A stretch of 64,000 bases of DNA, taken from contig JASAND010030626.1 of assembly GCA_030248195.1 (NCBI GenBank), positions 1-64,000 on the forward strand, written 5' to 3'. Shown here piece by piece: positions 21,138-33,439 of the stretch. Positions within the stretch are counted from its first letter, which is position 1. Each line of letters begins with the position of its first letter. Made by a program: the position numbers and the translations under genes. A model generated the notes under the pieces. The model had not been told where the DNA came from. It was given only the letters and a program-made list of their open reading frames with translations, and did not search any database. The DNA is from Trissonchulus latispiculum (Eukaryota > Nematoda > Enoplea > Enoplida > Ironidae).

Positions 21138-23880
21138 ATGGAACCTACCATAAATCAGCCTCTGAGATCCTTGCTCCGTAGAATCATTTACGTGGCAACA
21201 CAAAATACCTGTTCAAACAGACGTAACTGGAAGCCAACTGCGAGAGATATCATTGGTAACCCCACTACCTCGCACGGGCCAGGCCGCATTGGATTCCGGC
21301 TGGAAACCTAGATAAATGCTGATAAATGCCTAGAACTTTCATCACTATTTTAGCAATAAATGTACAAGTGCTTAGTGGGGATCTAACCACTATAGCTTTA
21401 ACTCTGTGCGAAAATATCAGTCTGCAATATGTTTGGATATGCATTATTTTCAGAGATTGAAGTATTCATTTCTGGTCAAAAACTAACTCCTAATCAGGAA
21501 TACTTTCCGTATTGGGCGTATCTGTTGGCAATGCTTAATTTCCCAACATTAACAAAGGCTTGCCTTCTGATTACCCTTATTACTTATTATACTACCCTTA
21601 TTTCATATTAAATTAATGATCAGCAATAGTGATGCTCCAGCTCCGAAAAGTATTCTGGAAGGATTCTTTTTAAAGTGTTTCACGGCGAGACTAATGTGGA
21701 ATGCTTTTCAGATTCTGGAATGTTTTAAATATCGTTCATTTCACAAAAAGTTATCAAAGCCACATATGATTTTCAACCAAACTATGCAAAAATGAATACC
21801 CCACCCCCACTGGCTTTAATATAATCACCATAACGTTTTCATAATCAGAAAACCTGACTGTCAAGACAAAAATGCCACCAATGGATTCAGGGCTATCAAT
21901 ATCATACTGATCATTCAATACTGCTAAAATTTTAAAAACCCAAGTAAGCATTTACTTGTAACTCTATTTCTGCCTATAATTTTTGTACTATTTGTAATCG
22001 TTAATTTTTAATAAAGACTTCAATATTGGTTTAATATTAGCCATTCCGTTAAATGACTTGTGATCTCTATATTTAGAAACAAAAGTTTTTGAGATGTATG
22101 ACAAATTTGGTTCAAATTTATGCTACTGGTAACGGAATAAATCTAAATCGTTACACCTTCCAAGTCTTCACGATATACGTCATCTATAGGATGACCCTCT
22201 GAGTCAGAACAGGAACCGTCTGAAATCAGTTGTAAAATTCAATCCAATACAATTACAGTTAATTTTGAAAGTTTATATTTGAATACTATTTCAGGACTAT
22301 TCTATATAAATGCAGTTTAAACTGGAATTGTTAATTTTTTCGTCGCTGCAAACAATTTTGTATTTTGCCTGCGCTCAAGGTACCTCCATATGGGCAAAAC
22401 AAATTGATTTATAGAAATTGAGAAACTATTCTACTCCGGTATTTACCCATGAATAGATGTGGAATCAACCAACTCTGAATCTGCACTCTAAGATGCTTGA
22501 ATGCTTGTTCTGGTAGCCCACTCAATTAATTTTTGATGTCACAGTAAGCAGTAAGATACTAGAACAGCGCTATGAGCATGGTTCTGTGTGTATCGATTTT
22601 CAGTCCACCTAGACACAAATGTAACAAGCAAGATTGTCTGCAAAAGGTTAAAAGTTTGTCTTACATTTTAGAAAATTGTAGGCCTGCTGCGCAGCCAAAT
22701 TTAGGGTTAGCAGATGATGTCTGTAAATGGGAGGAAGGGAGGAAGTGTGGTTGGATGAATGCGGTACGGTTGAATCACTTTGTGTCTTAAAGCATAAAAA
22801 GTCAGCTGATTGCTTTTTAGATGAGATCAACATGAGCAACATGGCGTGCAGACCGGATTTTATTCATATGTTCCTGAGTATATACAGTATAAGCTATATA
22901 ATAAAGTATAAAATATAGTATGTAACGCAGAATTAAACTATTGTACTCTACTCTGGTTTTGGACTTTCGCTACCAAAGTGAACAGGTTTGCAATAAAGTG
23001 ACTTTTATTAGATCCCCTTCAAGTCTTAACAGGAAAACATAACCAGTACAATTCTAAAAGAAATAGTAGCTTCTACTGATATTTTTGTCTGCTGATCAGT
23101 TAATCTTCAATAAAATCAAGCCTTTGAGAGATTCCATAAAAGGATCCACATGTAAAAGATGCGCAGCCTATCTTCAACACTGGCTTACAAGCTATCCTGC
23201 TTTTACTGTTAATTTGTGTGCAGGGTATGCAAAAGCTGCCCTGGAGCAACTTTAAGTGACCTGCTGCGCTGAGGCGCAGCAGGAAAAATGGTGTAACATT
23301 GGCTTAGAAAAAATTTCTACTTGACTAGTGCTAAGATAATGCAAATTATATAGAACTCCCTAATCTCGACAGTTGCCAAACTTTATCAGTCAAACTGTAA
23401 AATTTGATGTTTTCTAATGCTTTCACTAAGAGTTCATATACTGGAACAATCATTTTATGAAATTCAACTGAAAAAAATAATTGAAAAATTCATTATTGCT
23501 TGCACGAAAATAGATATTTGCCCTAGTGGCGACCATTGAAACATAGTTTGTTTGACGAAGAGTTTCCACTGACAGTATTTAATTTTGCATAAAATAACTT
23601 TCTGAAATTGTTGGATACATTAGGTTCATTAAATGATCATGTTGTGCATCTCGCTTTATGTATTTGCACAATTGCACTGAATACAGTTCTTACCTGTGTG
23701 GGATATTACCCATTAGGGCACTAGTAGCTAGCTGCGCAGCAGCGCAGCACTGAAAATTACATGCGGTGTTATCTTCATATGCGTAGCATAGAGTATATTC
23801 TATTTGATGAAATTATACAACTTTGAACTATTTCGACAATTGTCTGATTCATGAATGATGAAAGTGATTTCTTTTTGGGC
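21138..23880. other. no gene recognised
   Basis: Largely AT-rich. A perfect hairpin CCTGCTGCGC-TGAG-GCGCAGCAGG lies at 23260-23283, with related CCTGCTGCGCAGCC (22683) and GCTGCGCAGCAGCGCAGC (23727). I found no further Polinton genes (no DNA polymerase B, ATPase or protease). Confidence 0.45.
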
Positions 23881-23902
23881 TAGCTACGCCAGTAGCACAA
23901 AG

Positions 23903-23939
23903 TATATATAAGAGAGAAAAAGTGCAGGCTGAGTTCAGC
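23903..23939 (+). promoter_or_regulatory. core promoter: TATA box plus TCAGC initiator
   Basis: TATATATAAG (from 23903) lies 34 bases before the A of TTCAGC (A at 23937), the same spacing as at 18673. G-rich sequence follows. No coding frame is evident downstream within 800 bases, so the transcript is unknown. Confidence 0.35.
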
Positions 23940-25854
23940 TATAGTCGGTGTGTTAACGAGGTTGGGGATCTTTGATCTGTTTTGGGGTAAGGATTGTTGG
24001 GCTAGGTTTAGGTTTCGGGGAGTGGGTAACGCCGTCCCTCGTGTGTTTACTTTCACTTATCGTGCTCCTTTGTATCTTCGTACTAATCTTGTATGACTAT
24101 TCCAAAGTTAGAGTGAGTATTTTGTGTCTGGTTTAGTAAAGTCTAGCGGTACTTAAGTCTACTAGATTTAGGGACGGTCGCATAGGGCTCATAAATATCT
24201 ACCTTTTGATTCTACTCGCTAATTTACAGTACTCTTACATCTTCTCTTGATTGGCTAGGCTTAGATGTCACACACTGAACTCTTACTTGCAATCTTTACT
24301 GAAGTCCGACACAGTTTATTATCAAGGTACACACGTAGTACTTCACACCTGTACGCTGTCTTCTAACGTTTGTACGCACCATGGTTAGTCAATAGCGCGA
24401 ATGAAATGATAACATACAATGTAAGTGGGGTAGTCTGTGTGGGTTTTTAAACAGTTGTTATCAGACATTTGAGACCTGTTTTGTCGGCGAGTGGGGGTTG
24501 CGGCCTCACAAATATCATCAAACTCCAGGAAAACACCACTGATGTCAACAACACACCAACACTTATAGTCAAAGAAAGTTCGTTTCGTGTGATGACCAAG
24601 TAAAGGGTCGAGTTTCCCTATATTTTGTATTTAGATTTGTAGCTTGATAGTTGTTTTAGCCCCCCATGAAAGGAAATTAGCTTATTGTCTGGGGGACGAA
24701 AAGTCCCCAAAAACTATGGTATCAGATAAAATTTTTGTTAGATTAGCCATTACTTCTGGGTACAATGCTTTAATGCTCTTCTGGTTTACAAGATAACAAA
24801 TTTTCTACGTGGAAATGTCAATGAATGAATGTATATGCGGCTACCAATATTCTGTTCAAATATTATAGTCATGGTACAAGTACAAGTATTATAGTTATAG
24901 TACAAGTTGTCGCTAGTACTGGCGGTCGGAATCTGTTTCATAAAACTCGTCAGTACTAGCACTTGCAACTTGCATTTACGGTTCAAGTAGTTGAATGAAT
25001 GTTCACTGAAAAAATGGAACAAAAATTGCTATAATTTATCCAAATTTTTAGATTTTTTAGTGAAATTTTGTGACAAGAGTCTTTGAGACAGTGTTGTAGT
25101 ACAGTACGATATTAAATAATTTATTTCAGTTTTAGAATTAATGTGAATTTTTTAAAATTTTCGATTAATTTTAAAGATCAGCTGCGTGCAAGCAAGCACT
25201 TGAACTTGCAAGTTCTCAAGTCTGGCGACTTACTTAATCTTATTCCTGCTAGTCGAGGGAAACGTTCCATGAAACACTGACAACTTGAAATTCAAGTGCA
25301 AGTCAAATGTAAGCTCAAGCTGCATGTTTTTTTATGAAGAGCACCCTTGATTCATACTTGTTTTGGTTTTCGATGTGATATCTAGAGCTTGCAAAGAACC
25401 GTTTTTGCAATATTAAGAACCTGCAAGTGCCCTTTCTTCCATCGACAGAGTGCATGTTTGCTTCACAAAAATAAGTATTGAGTCGTTCATCTCTGTAATC
25501 GTACGTGTTCCGTCTCACTAGACTAAGATCTCGGCCGAATATGAACAGAATTGTGATACTGTTGTCATTATTTACCAACTGCAACGATCTGGCATTGATT
25601 ATTGGTGAAAAGAGTTGTAAGCGGAACATCGCTGCTGTGAAACCGAGACGTGGTAGCACCACAAATCGAAATATTTAATTCTATTTTAACTCGTAAACTT
25701 TGCTATCGCTTGCAGAATGAGCTTTGCCCTGGTGACTTGAAAACGGCAATACTAGATCCTAGACTTCAGGTTTGCTTGTTCCTTATTAGGAATGCCTTTA
25801 GCGAGTTCTTATAAGAATCTTTAGAACTCCTAATGGTTTCAGTGAAGGATGCAT
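23940..25854. other. no gene recognised
   Basis: Short repeats rich in CAAGTACAAGT-like words occur at 24866-24970 and 25190-25325 (for example CTTGAACTTGCAAGTTCTCAAG). I see no coding sequence. Confidence 0.4.
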
Positions 25855-27290
25855 TATAGTAGATGCGCCCAATCTGCGTCATCTTTTGTCTACGCAAAAG
25901 GAGTGGTCACTTTGAAAAGCTGCAACTTTTGAATGGCGCAATTTCATAACATAAAATTTTACAAGAGTCTCAAGTACCTCTGCTTCTACATTTCTGTAAA
26001 ATTTGACGGTATTAGGTAAAGCCAATCGTAAGTTATAGCCATTTTTATGCTAAAAAATGCAATTTTTCGCTGTGAGAAGTTCATTCCCTAAAGTGCGTCG
26101 GACGTGTCCTAAAGTGCGTCATTTCAAAGTTCCTATGATTTGCATTAGAAAACCAAACTTTGATATGCAATAACCCCTGTTTCCGACAATTTTATGCTAC
26201 GAAAAATTTTTATATGGTAGTTTGCTTGTATATAAACAATATATATCCAAATCAACAAAATCTGTGACCTTCGAAAAATTTGTTAAAATGCCAGTACTGT
26301 ATTATTTAAAGCGAATTTGAGTTGCAAATTAAACTATAACAATTAATAAAATGTAATTTTATGATTTAAAGCAGGGAACAACGACTTTTACTAAAAAAAT
26401 TAAATGCCATAAAAACAGAAAATTTGGTATCAGATTGCTCAGAATTATTCCTAGGATTGTGCTTTTGCACTTAGTTTTGTCTTAGGTTAAGTTATAAAGC
26501 CAGTATTTGCATTTATTTGAAGCAAATTTACATGTAAAAGATACGAACGCACATTAGGGATATTTGCGCAAAACCTTAATTTAGATCGACGCACTTTAGG
26601 CACTTGTAAGGGAAGCAGGCATAGGAAAGATTGATAAGCCTGCAATGGGAGTTCAGCGGATGGCCCTGTGGTGTAGCGGTAGCATGTCTGTTTCCGGATC
26701 AGAAGGGCCGTGGTTCGATCCCCGGCTGGGCCAATTCTTTACTTTGAATGGTGAGTGAAAAGCTGAACCTCCCTCTTCCCTTCTCTCTTCTAGGTCCTGG
26801 TTTCGTGGGTACAAGGGTGCCTGACGCCTCCCGTTCGGGCTTGTCCTCGGTTTCTTCCTGATCCACCAGCCCTGGTAGAAGCGCTACACACTGATCAGTG
26901 GTTCTAGTAAAATTGGAATTTCTCAGTTCTAGTACGGTGAAATCAGAAATTGTTTATATTTTTGGAATATTCTAACGAATAATTTGATAGCTGACAGATT
27001 AAACTTTGTTAAGTATTAAAATTGTTAGGTGCATAAAACTGAATTCGGGACATTGCTTAAAATTTGGCGGACAACGGGTGTTTTATTCAAAGTATAGTGA
27101 ATTTTGTAGCATTGTGCACGATTAAAAAATTTTAGCAAATAATTTTTACACCATTGCATAGAGCTTGAAAAGACCTGCTCAGAAATGTGAAAACTTTAGG
27201 ATTATCTTCCATTTTGTAGTGCACCAGATAACTTTAAACGGCTGAGTGACGCACTTTGGGGTATGACGCAGATTGGGCGAATCTACTATA
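25855..27290. mobile_element. non-autonomous DNA element with 27-bp TIRs
   Basis: TATAGTAGATGCGCCCAATC followed by TGCGTCA at 25855 is mirrored by TGACGCAGATTGGGCGAATC followed by TACTATA ending at 27290, with one mismatch in the terminal stretch. AAAGTGCGTC occurs twice more at about 26090 and 26113, and inverted at about 26589, as subterminal repeats. TATA at both outer ends would fit a TA target duplication. A SINE is nested inside at 26662. No transposase is present. Confidence 0.8.
26662..26895 (+). repeat. tRNA-Arg(CCG)-derived SINE, copy 2
   Basis: The first 72 bases fold roughly as a tRNA: GGCCCTG against CTGGGCC, a D-arm with GGTGTAGCGGTAGCA as box A, anticodon stem TCTGT/TCAGA with loop TTCCGGA (anticodon CCG), and GGTTCGATCCC as box B. 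The T-stem has two mismatches. A body of about 160 bases follows (GAACCTCCCTCTTCCC through CCAGCCCTGGTAGAAGCGC) and matches copy 1 near the left end of the window. The shared body makes this a SINE. Confidence 0.75.
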
Positions 27291-27359
27291 TTGTTCATTC
27301 ATTGTTCTAGCCAACTAAGGAAGGTACGAATGAAATGAAAGTTGATACACCGCCGAAGG

Positions 27360-27510
27360 CACTTTTCTATTGGAGAGGGTTGCATTTTGGCTGATTTTTC
27401 GACCATCTCCGATTTTGTCCCATTTACGCATACTTAGCCAAAATAAGTCAAAACAGGCCGTTTTGCGTACGTTGCTTTTATTGGACGGATGGTTTTCACC
27501 TGGGCGCGAT
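27360..27510 (+). repeat. dispersed repeat, copy 2
   Basis: Shares GATTTTTCGACCATCTCCGA, then GTTTTGCGTA and TTGCTTTTAT words, with the copy at 5985-6110, in the same orientation. Confidence 0.55.
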
Positions 27511-29106
27511 GTAATCTCGTGGTGTCAAACACTAGTCTCAAGAAGGCACAAAATTTAAGACAATGCTCAAAAACACGCTGAAGTACGGTATCGCTCAAAT
27601 ACAATTTGTATTACCTTCAAGAATTAGCTTCACCTAGGCAAAATAAGTTTACAAAATTTAAAACTGTTATGCAAAATTCTTTTGTGAATTATTTAAGATA
27701 GATAGAAGAAGAAAGAACAAATAAGGCGTTTTGTTTTTATTATTGATTAATTGGTTTATTAAGATTGATTGTTATATGCTATTTTTGAATCTTGCGTTAT
27801 TGTGAGCTTAGTTTAGTTTGCTTTCTATTGAAGGCAGAAACGCAGATTTCTAATTACTGTGCTCAGTGAGACTGATATGTGAGTAAATGACACATTTGTA
27901 CCTCAGTGCGACTTGCGAATGCACTTTTTCACATTCCACAGCCAAACTTGGCAGAATTGTTTGTTAGAGTCTTTGATATTTTTTTGGGCATAAAACCATA
28001 GCTACTAAGGTGATAAACAGTGTTGTCTCTGAAGACGAGGTGTTGAGAATTTCTTGGCCCACAATGTGAAAATGGAAAAAATCTGCGACTTTTGAGCAAA
28101 GTGACCTCCCTCTTAAGGTCGCACTTCCTTTACATTCAGTCCATTTTGGAAAGTTGTAACTTACTCAATATTGGGAGCTGTGAATTGAGCCACATATCAA
28201 AATGAAGCTCTACATCTTCTGCGTCGTTTCGTCTCATTGAAATGTGTCTACCTAGTTTGTATTGGTCCCAAATTTACCAAACGTAGCCACAATTTTTGAC
28301 CAAATTTTTTTCTGAAAACATTTTTACCCAACAACAAAATGGTCGTATCCAATGTGCTTCTGAGATAATTTGCCAGGGACGGTTTTTTGATTTTATGAAA
28401 ATATCGTTTCAGGGTGCAGAAATTGGGCATTTTCTGAAGATTTTGCATTTTATCAAACTTTGAAAAATCATTGCTCTTGATTGGATGCTGATAAAGAGAA
28501 AAATAAAAAACCGTCTCGGGTAAATTGTCCAGACATACTGTGCGCAAGGCAAGATATATTTTAGATCCACCCATTGGTTGTGAAGCAATCTTCGGTCAAA
28601 ATATTTTGGCCGCAATTTTACAAAATCAGGTATTCGACCAGAACGTTAGAGTCATGAGGTGTACAGGGCTCGAATTAACTTAATTTGTGCCTCTTTCGAA
28701 GCACTTTTATTTGAGTATAAACTTGTCTACGCTTGTAGTGTAAACTGGCTCCAATTCGACAAAACCTATTTTCAGCAAGACCATGTCAAAAATAACCAAT
28801 TTTCGAGCACAAAATTCTTCAAAAATTCAGTGCTAAAAAACGATACGAGCTACAGACTCATGTCTAAAACCAAAGTTGTAGATCTCATAATAAGCGTTAA
28901 AATGATTATAGTCGCTGGGCATAATTGTCTATACATAGTTTTAAAACTTCAAATGTTTGTTTCTCACTGTACATGAAAGCTATGAAGCTGGCGTTTTCAC
29001 AAGCGTTTATTGCCATTCCCGATGTATTTTTTAAAAATTTGAATGAAATCGGGCACTTTGTGCAACTATATCTTCGCAATACCTTCCAAACTAAAGTGAA
29101 ATCAGG
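27511..29106. other. no gene recognised
   Basis: AT-rich. Open frames of about 100 codons at 28.25-28.98 kb on both strands have no motif and look like chance. Confidence 0.4.
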
Positions 29107-29410
29107 AATTCGTGAATTTCGGGAATTGGGCTCATTTCTGCGATTTGGTTCTATTACAAAATTTGTTCAGTTCATCAGGAGCTTTCGAATGATACCCATA
29201 TTGTGGGGCATTGGAGAAAATTTTTAAAACCCGAAAAATCCGGTTTTCTCGAATTCCGGAAATCGTGTGCATTTTCAAGAGTTAATTCTATTACAAATGT
29301 TGTTCACCTCGATAAGAGCTTTCGAATGATACTCATCTTGAGGGTATTAGAGAATGTTTTTAAAATCCGGAAATTTTGAAAACCCGGAATTCCGGAAATT
29401 GGGTGCATTT
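29107..29410 (+). repeat. two-unit tandem repeat of about 135 bp
   Basis: The block with CTATTACAAA, GTTCA, GAGCTTTCGAATGATAC, CAT-TTG-GGG and TTTTTAAAA-CC occurs at about 29150-29235 and again at about 29289-29375. Each unit is followed by CCGGAATTCCGG-like words, and a further CCCGGAATTCCGGATTTT lies at 29537. Confidence 0.6.
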
Positions 29411-29779
29411 TTGTGAAAAATTTCTAAGAGAAAAAAATGCAGCGGGACCAGCTCTATTCGTTCGTGAAAACAAAATTTTGATTGCGATAAAAATTGGGCG
29501 AAAATCTAGAAATTTTAGAGCTTCCGTGAATGAAACCCGGAATTCCGGATTTTTCGGGATTTTCGAAATCTCAGGTTCCTGAGGATTCTAAAAATATATG
29601 CATTGTTGGGGTTTACTCCAAAACTTAATCTGCTATAAACGGTCGAAGTTTGTACACACATTTTTTGATCGTATTATTGCACAATTTAGCTTTACATGCG
29701 AGTGTTCTTTTATTGAGGCACACAGCGGTCCTTATACTGAAGGCGTTGCCATTGACCATTCATTTGTGGCTATACGTAC

Positions 29780-29900
29780 CCAAACACCCATGGATCCGCC
29801 AATATGGGATATTGTTGCTGATAGGTCCATTTTAAGTGCATCCTTCAAGACTTCCGCAGACATCCGCTTATAGAAAACATGAAGAATTGTTCTTTCGGTT
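29780..29900 (-). CDS. DEG/ENaC channel 1, TM2 exon
   Basis: DEG/ENaC proteins are trimeric sodium channels with two membrane helices and a Cys-rich extracellular domain. This minus-strand exon reads TILHVFYKRMSAEVLKDAL, then LSATISHIGGSMGVW at the start of the second membrane helix. Ile-Gly-Gly is the conserved family motif just before the selectivity filter. It stops at a donor, TTTGG|GTACGT, immediately after the Trp codon. The paralog at 53790 is cut after the same Trp. The start is uncertain: the nearest acceptor (TTTTTAG at 29923) would put a TGA in frame two codons in. The exon carrying the filter and the rest of TM2 was not found. Confidence 0.65.
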
Positions 29901-30524
29901 CCATTTTTAGGTTTTTTTCAACCTAAAAAGTAATGTTAGCTGATATGGGATTTTATAGAGGCCTTCAGCGGTTAAGCTGTGTGCATTGACTGCAGAATCA
30001 CAACACAGAAGTTGCCATAGCATAATATGAAGCAAGCATCCATCGTTTGTAGTATTCGTTTTGTGTTCAGAAAACAGCAACACAGCTAACAAGCGACCGA
30101 AACGAAAGATATGGTCATAAACTTTGAGATACGGTGACTCCTCCAAATTGGAATTGACTACTTATGATTTTTTTTAAATATTATCTACTTATGGCGGCTT
30201 TATAGTTTTCAGCACACATAAACTTTCAAGTTGCTTTCAAAGATTATTAAGGATTCCACAATAAAACTAGGAAGGATAACATCGTTCGTTGTTGCAGTTA
30301 TTAAAAGTATTTTTTCTATATCTCTTCATACTAGCAATAATTAATTTTAAATGCGTTTCAGTTCAGTGAAATTCATGAGAGATCGGCGTGCCAAATCAGA
30401 CGACCGCGGGTTTGTACTAAGGACTTATTGTTTCGTGTATTGCTGATGTGCTACTTCGTTCTTTCTTTACCTCGTTCTCCAATACAATATACCTTCATCC
30501 GGTCAAAGCAAAATATGACCAAAC

Positions 30525-31040
30525 CTGGAATATGTCACAGTCAGAAGAAGGTTGTGCTCCAGGCAGCTAGGATGGCACCGATATTCACAGTTGTGAGAAT
30601 GTTTTATATTTGTGATACGCATACTGTACAAAACGCCAGAAATACATAAAATGTTGTCAAAGGCAGAGCATTCAGGACTTCCGTCATTTGTTGACAGCAC
30701 ATCTATTGTGAATGAACTGCGGCAAGCGCAGTCATTTTTAAACGCTTTCATTGCCTCTGCCTTTATGTTTTCAATCATACATTCAGCCATGCACTGTTGA
30801 TAGCTACGATGAGTAGTGTCACACGGAGAGGATATGCTGTTGATTCGAACATGCTGGATATAGTCTATGGCAATACTAGTCAAGGTACCAGCTTGAATTT
30901 GAGTATTGTATGTTGCCAGCGACCTTAGGTCCTTATGAAATGAAAAACTTGTGGAAAATCCGTCGTTCATAGGAAGCATAAAGTCGTTCAAATGTTTAGT
31001 TGGCTTCCTTAATTCAAGGAATAGTCCTGGAAACAGTGAA
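30525..31040 (-). CDS. DEG/ENaC channel 1, extracellular Cys-rich exon
   Basis: This minus-strand open stretch begins after an acceptor (TTTCACAG, or TTTCCAG a few bases on) and ends at TATTCCAG|GTTTGG. It has FPGLFLELRK at the start, ISSPCDTTHRSYQQCMAEC (the family's P-Y-x-S-x-C region), NDCACRSSF and NCEYRCHPSC. The Cys spacing and the closing LTVTYSR match the extracellular core of DEG/ENaC channels. It runs parallel to the exon at 54680-55191, with the same two exon ends. It joins the TM2 exon across an intron of about 600 bp. The exons for TM1 and the upstream CxxC region were not found between 31 and 34 kb. Confidence 0.75.
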
Positions 31041-32790
31041 CTGTGAAAGTAATAAATGAACAACATATAATCAGGTTAATCCAAACCCGAACAATGCCTT
31101 TTACAGAGGTCTAATAAAAGATCTTGGTGTGTGCATTAATAATAGAAATCATGAAAATTCTGAACTACAACGTCACAGTTTCCGGTTAGAACTTGTGTCA
31201 AAACCAAGTGTAAAGGGTTTTCACGAATTACTGGAAGGACAACAAACGGGGACTTCAAAACCGAAACTCTTTATGATAATGTGTCAAGGAATGGAAAATT
31301 CCTATCTTCTCGTCATTGCAATATTCTGGAGGACTGCACAGTGTACCAAGCAGCACATTTGGAAAACAATACAGTACAGTACAGCCAAATATTTTAGTAA
31401 ATTTCAAGTATATGAACTGAGCAACATTCCGCAGATTTCAAACGTAGCAGAATTCCGCGAAAATGCGAGCACGTTTTTCCGTAGATCAGTAAAGTCATAA
31501 CCAACACAAATAAGTCCACACAATTGGCTTACCTATATACACAAATATACCTAATATATCAATTATAACACATCAGATAACACTGTGCGGTGCACAGCAC
31601 GGAAAATTTGCGGAATTGGTCCAGGTCGGTAATTCTCCGGAATCTTGCTTAGTTGTGTACTCAATATTTATTTTAACAGATGCACAGCCTTTTCTTCATT
31701 GTACACACTGTCTTTATGGCCTAGTCACACTGTTCTTGCAGCTATAACGCAACAAGTAGATCCCAAAAGGGGCAATATTCCTTGTTGTGCCTATAAAAAT
31801 ATGTATGGGAAATGCTTCTTAGCTTATGTCAAGTTGACAGAAATAAGTAGTTCTTGCTTTTAAAATTTTTATGTACTACTGTAATGATGCAGTTGTCGTC
31901 AGTGGTCACAGCTCATTCGAGCTTAGGTTTTCAGACTTTAACTTCTTCGAAGTATTTCCATATTCTGATAATCTTGAATAGGAACTGATCTTGTTTCGCT
32001 AATTGACGTTAACGTTACATTACTTATCCGCTTGATACAGAACAGATTACTGACATTATCAAAGTTCTGTGTAGTTTTTCTAAATCCTACCTCACTCTGA
32101 AAATGAGCTTTTTATATTCGCACAAGGACAGGAGCTGTCTGCTACTCTAGATCTCCAAGTTTCAATACAATTTAAGTGTATGATTTTGAACGACAGTTAC
32201 AGAGAGATTTGTGTAATTTGGCTGAAAAGAATCATTTGTGTACTTTTGCTGTGACGAGTGAAGCATTAAAATTGAGCACAGGCGCTCAACTTCAATGTTA
32301 GTGTGCCTATGTGTAGTTCCCAAGCTACACTTTCGCACCCAAAAACATGCAACCGTATAGATTGCTGGCGTTGACAACTGCGAGAAGGCTTGAAATTATA
32401 TCGCTTATATAACTGTTAATTATATAGCTTATATAACCTGATTTGCATAATGAGCTTCCGCAAAAAAGTTCCCTATACTAGCCCTGTGTTAAAGATAGGG
32501 CTTCGATGTAAAGAAACTGAGAAAACACACGCTAAACATAGATATCAATTTATACATTCCTGTTCCAGCAGGAATAACAAGTTACCCCTTAAAAGGAGAA
32601 TAATACCGCCGTAGTGTTTGAAATATATGTGGTCAATGTTTTGTTTGTTTTTCTTTCATAGAACATATTGTCCTCCTGTACGGTGACGTTAGCATTTGAC
32701 TAGTTTCAACTACCCAACATTTGCGGTTTCTGAGACAAAAGAATGGCAGTATTTTGTTGTCATTGACAATTGTGAAACTAAAATACTACC
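31041..32790. other. no gene recognised
   Basis: A 123-codon open frame at 31129-31500 (+) shows no motif. Upstream exons of the DEG/ENaC gene should lie here or beyond, but I cannot place them. Confidence 0.35.
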
Positions 32791-32794
32791 GGAA

Positions 32795-32865
32795 AAGGAT
32801 TCGATCTGTGATTAGACCATCGCCAAACGAATATTCTAACCACTTCACTAGTCTGCCTACTTAAA
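32795..32865 (-). repeat. degraded tRNA-like sequence
   Basis: On the minus strand, GTGAAGTGGTTAGAATATTC resembles box A, and GATCGAATCC about 25 bases later resembles box B. It is probably a worn SINE head. Confidence 0.35.
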
Positions 32866-33285
32866 ATTTATTGACTGAACCGATAGATGGAAAATTACAA
32901 TTTATTTAATCTAAATTCTAAAGCAAAGCAAACGATAATGAAACAAGTACAATGCAGGCACAAGATCCATCTTTTCACACGAAAATTGTAATTGTAGTTT
33001 CAGCTCTTTATTGATTTGTTAAACCGACAGGTAAACAACGCCCGAATTTGGGTAATATGAGTAAAGGAAAACAGTGATCGTTTGCAAAACAATTTACGAG
33101 CAAAGAAAATGAAGTAAATCTACTGCAACAATTCTCTAAAAATTGTAAAATCATAGAAAAATTGTTGGGCGAAAAAACCTACGTACTAGGACATGTGTTG
33201 AAGATAGGACGGAAATCCTCCGCGCCAAGCAATTTACATGCAAAACATAGGAATTACATGCAAAACATAGGGTCAACCCATTACA

Positions 33286-33307
33286 AGTATACCGCCTCCG
33301 GCGGTAT
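33286..33307. repeat. perfect GC-rich hairpin
   Basis: TATACCGCC-TC-CGGCGGTATA forms a 9-bp stem with a 3-base loop in AT-rich DNA. I see no adjoining gene that would explain it as a terminator. Confidence 0.5.
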
Positions 33308-33439
33308 AAAAAGTAGAGATGCCACCGAAGCCAGGCTGACTTTAGGTAACCTATTTGAATACCCCCATGCAACAAGTTCCACACTCAGTTGTTCGAAGAC
33401 TAAGACAACATTTGCAAAGAAACTACTCTTGTTATAGAT

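Noticed and set aside
26662..26733. Functional tRNA-Arg(CCG) gene
   Set aside because: The T-stem has mismatches and a shared SINE body follows, as in the copy at 385-614.
28248..28976. Open frames of about 100 codons on both strands
   Set aside because: They overlap each other on opposite strands, lack splice context and show no family motif.
30612..30800. Plus-strand frame over DEG/ENaC exon
   Set aside because: The minus strand carries the Cys pattern and splice sites of the channel.
33397..33437. Exon of DEG/ENaC gene 1 upstream of 31 kb
   Set aside because: No Cys pattern, TM1 helix or post-TM1 motif was found in the 31-34 kb stretch.
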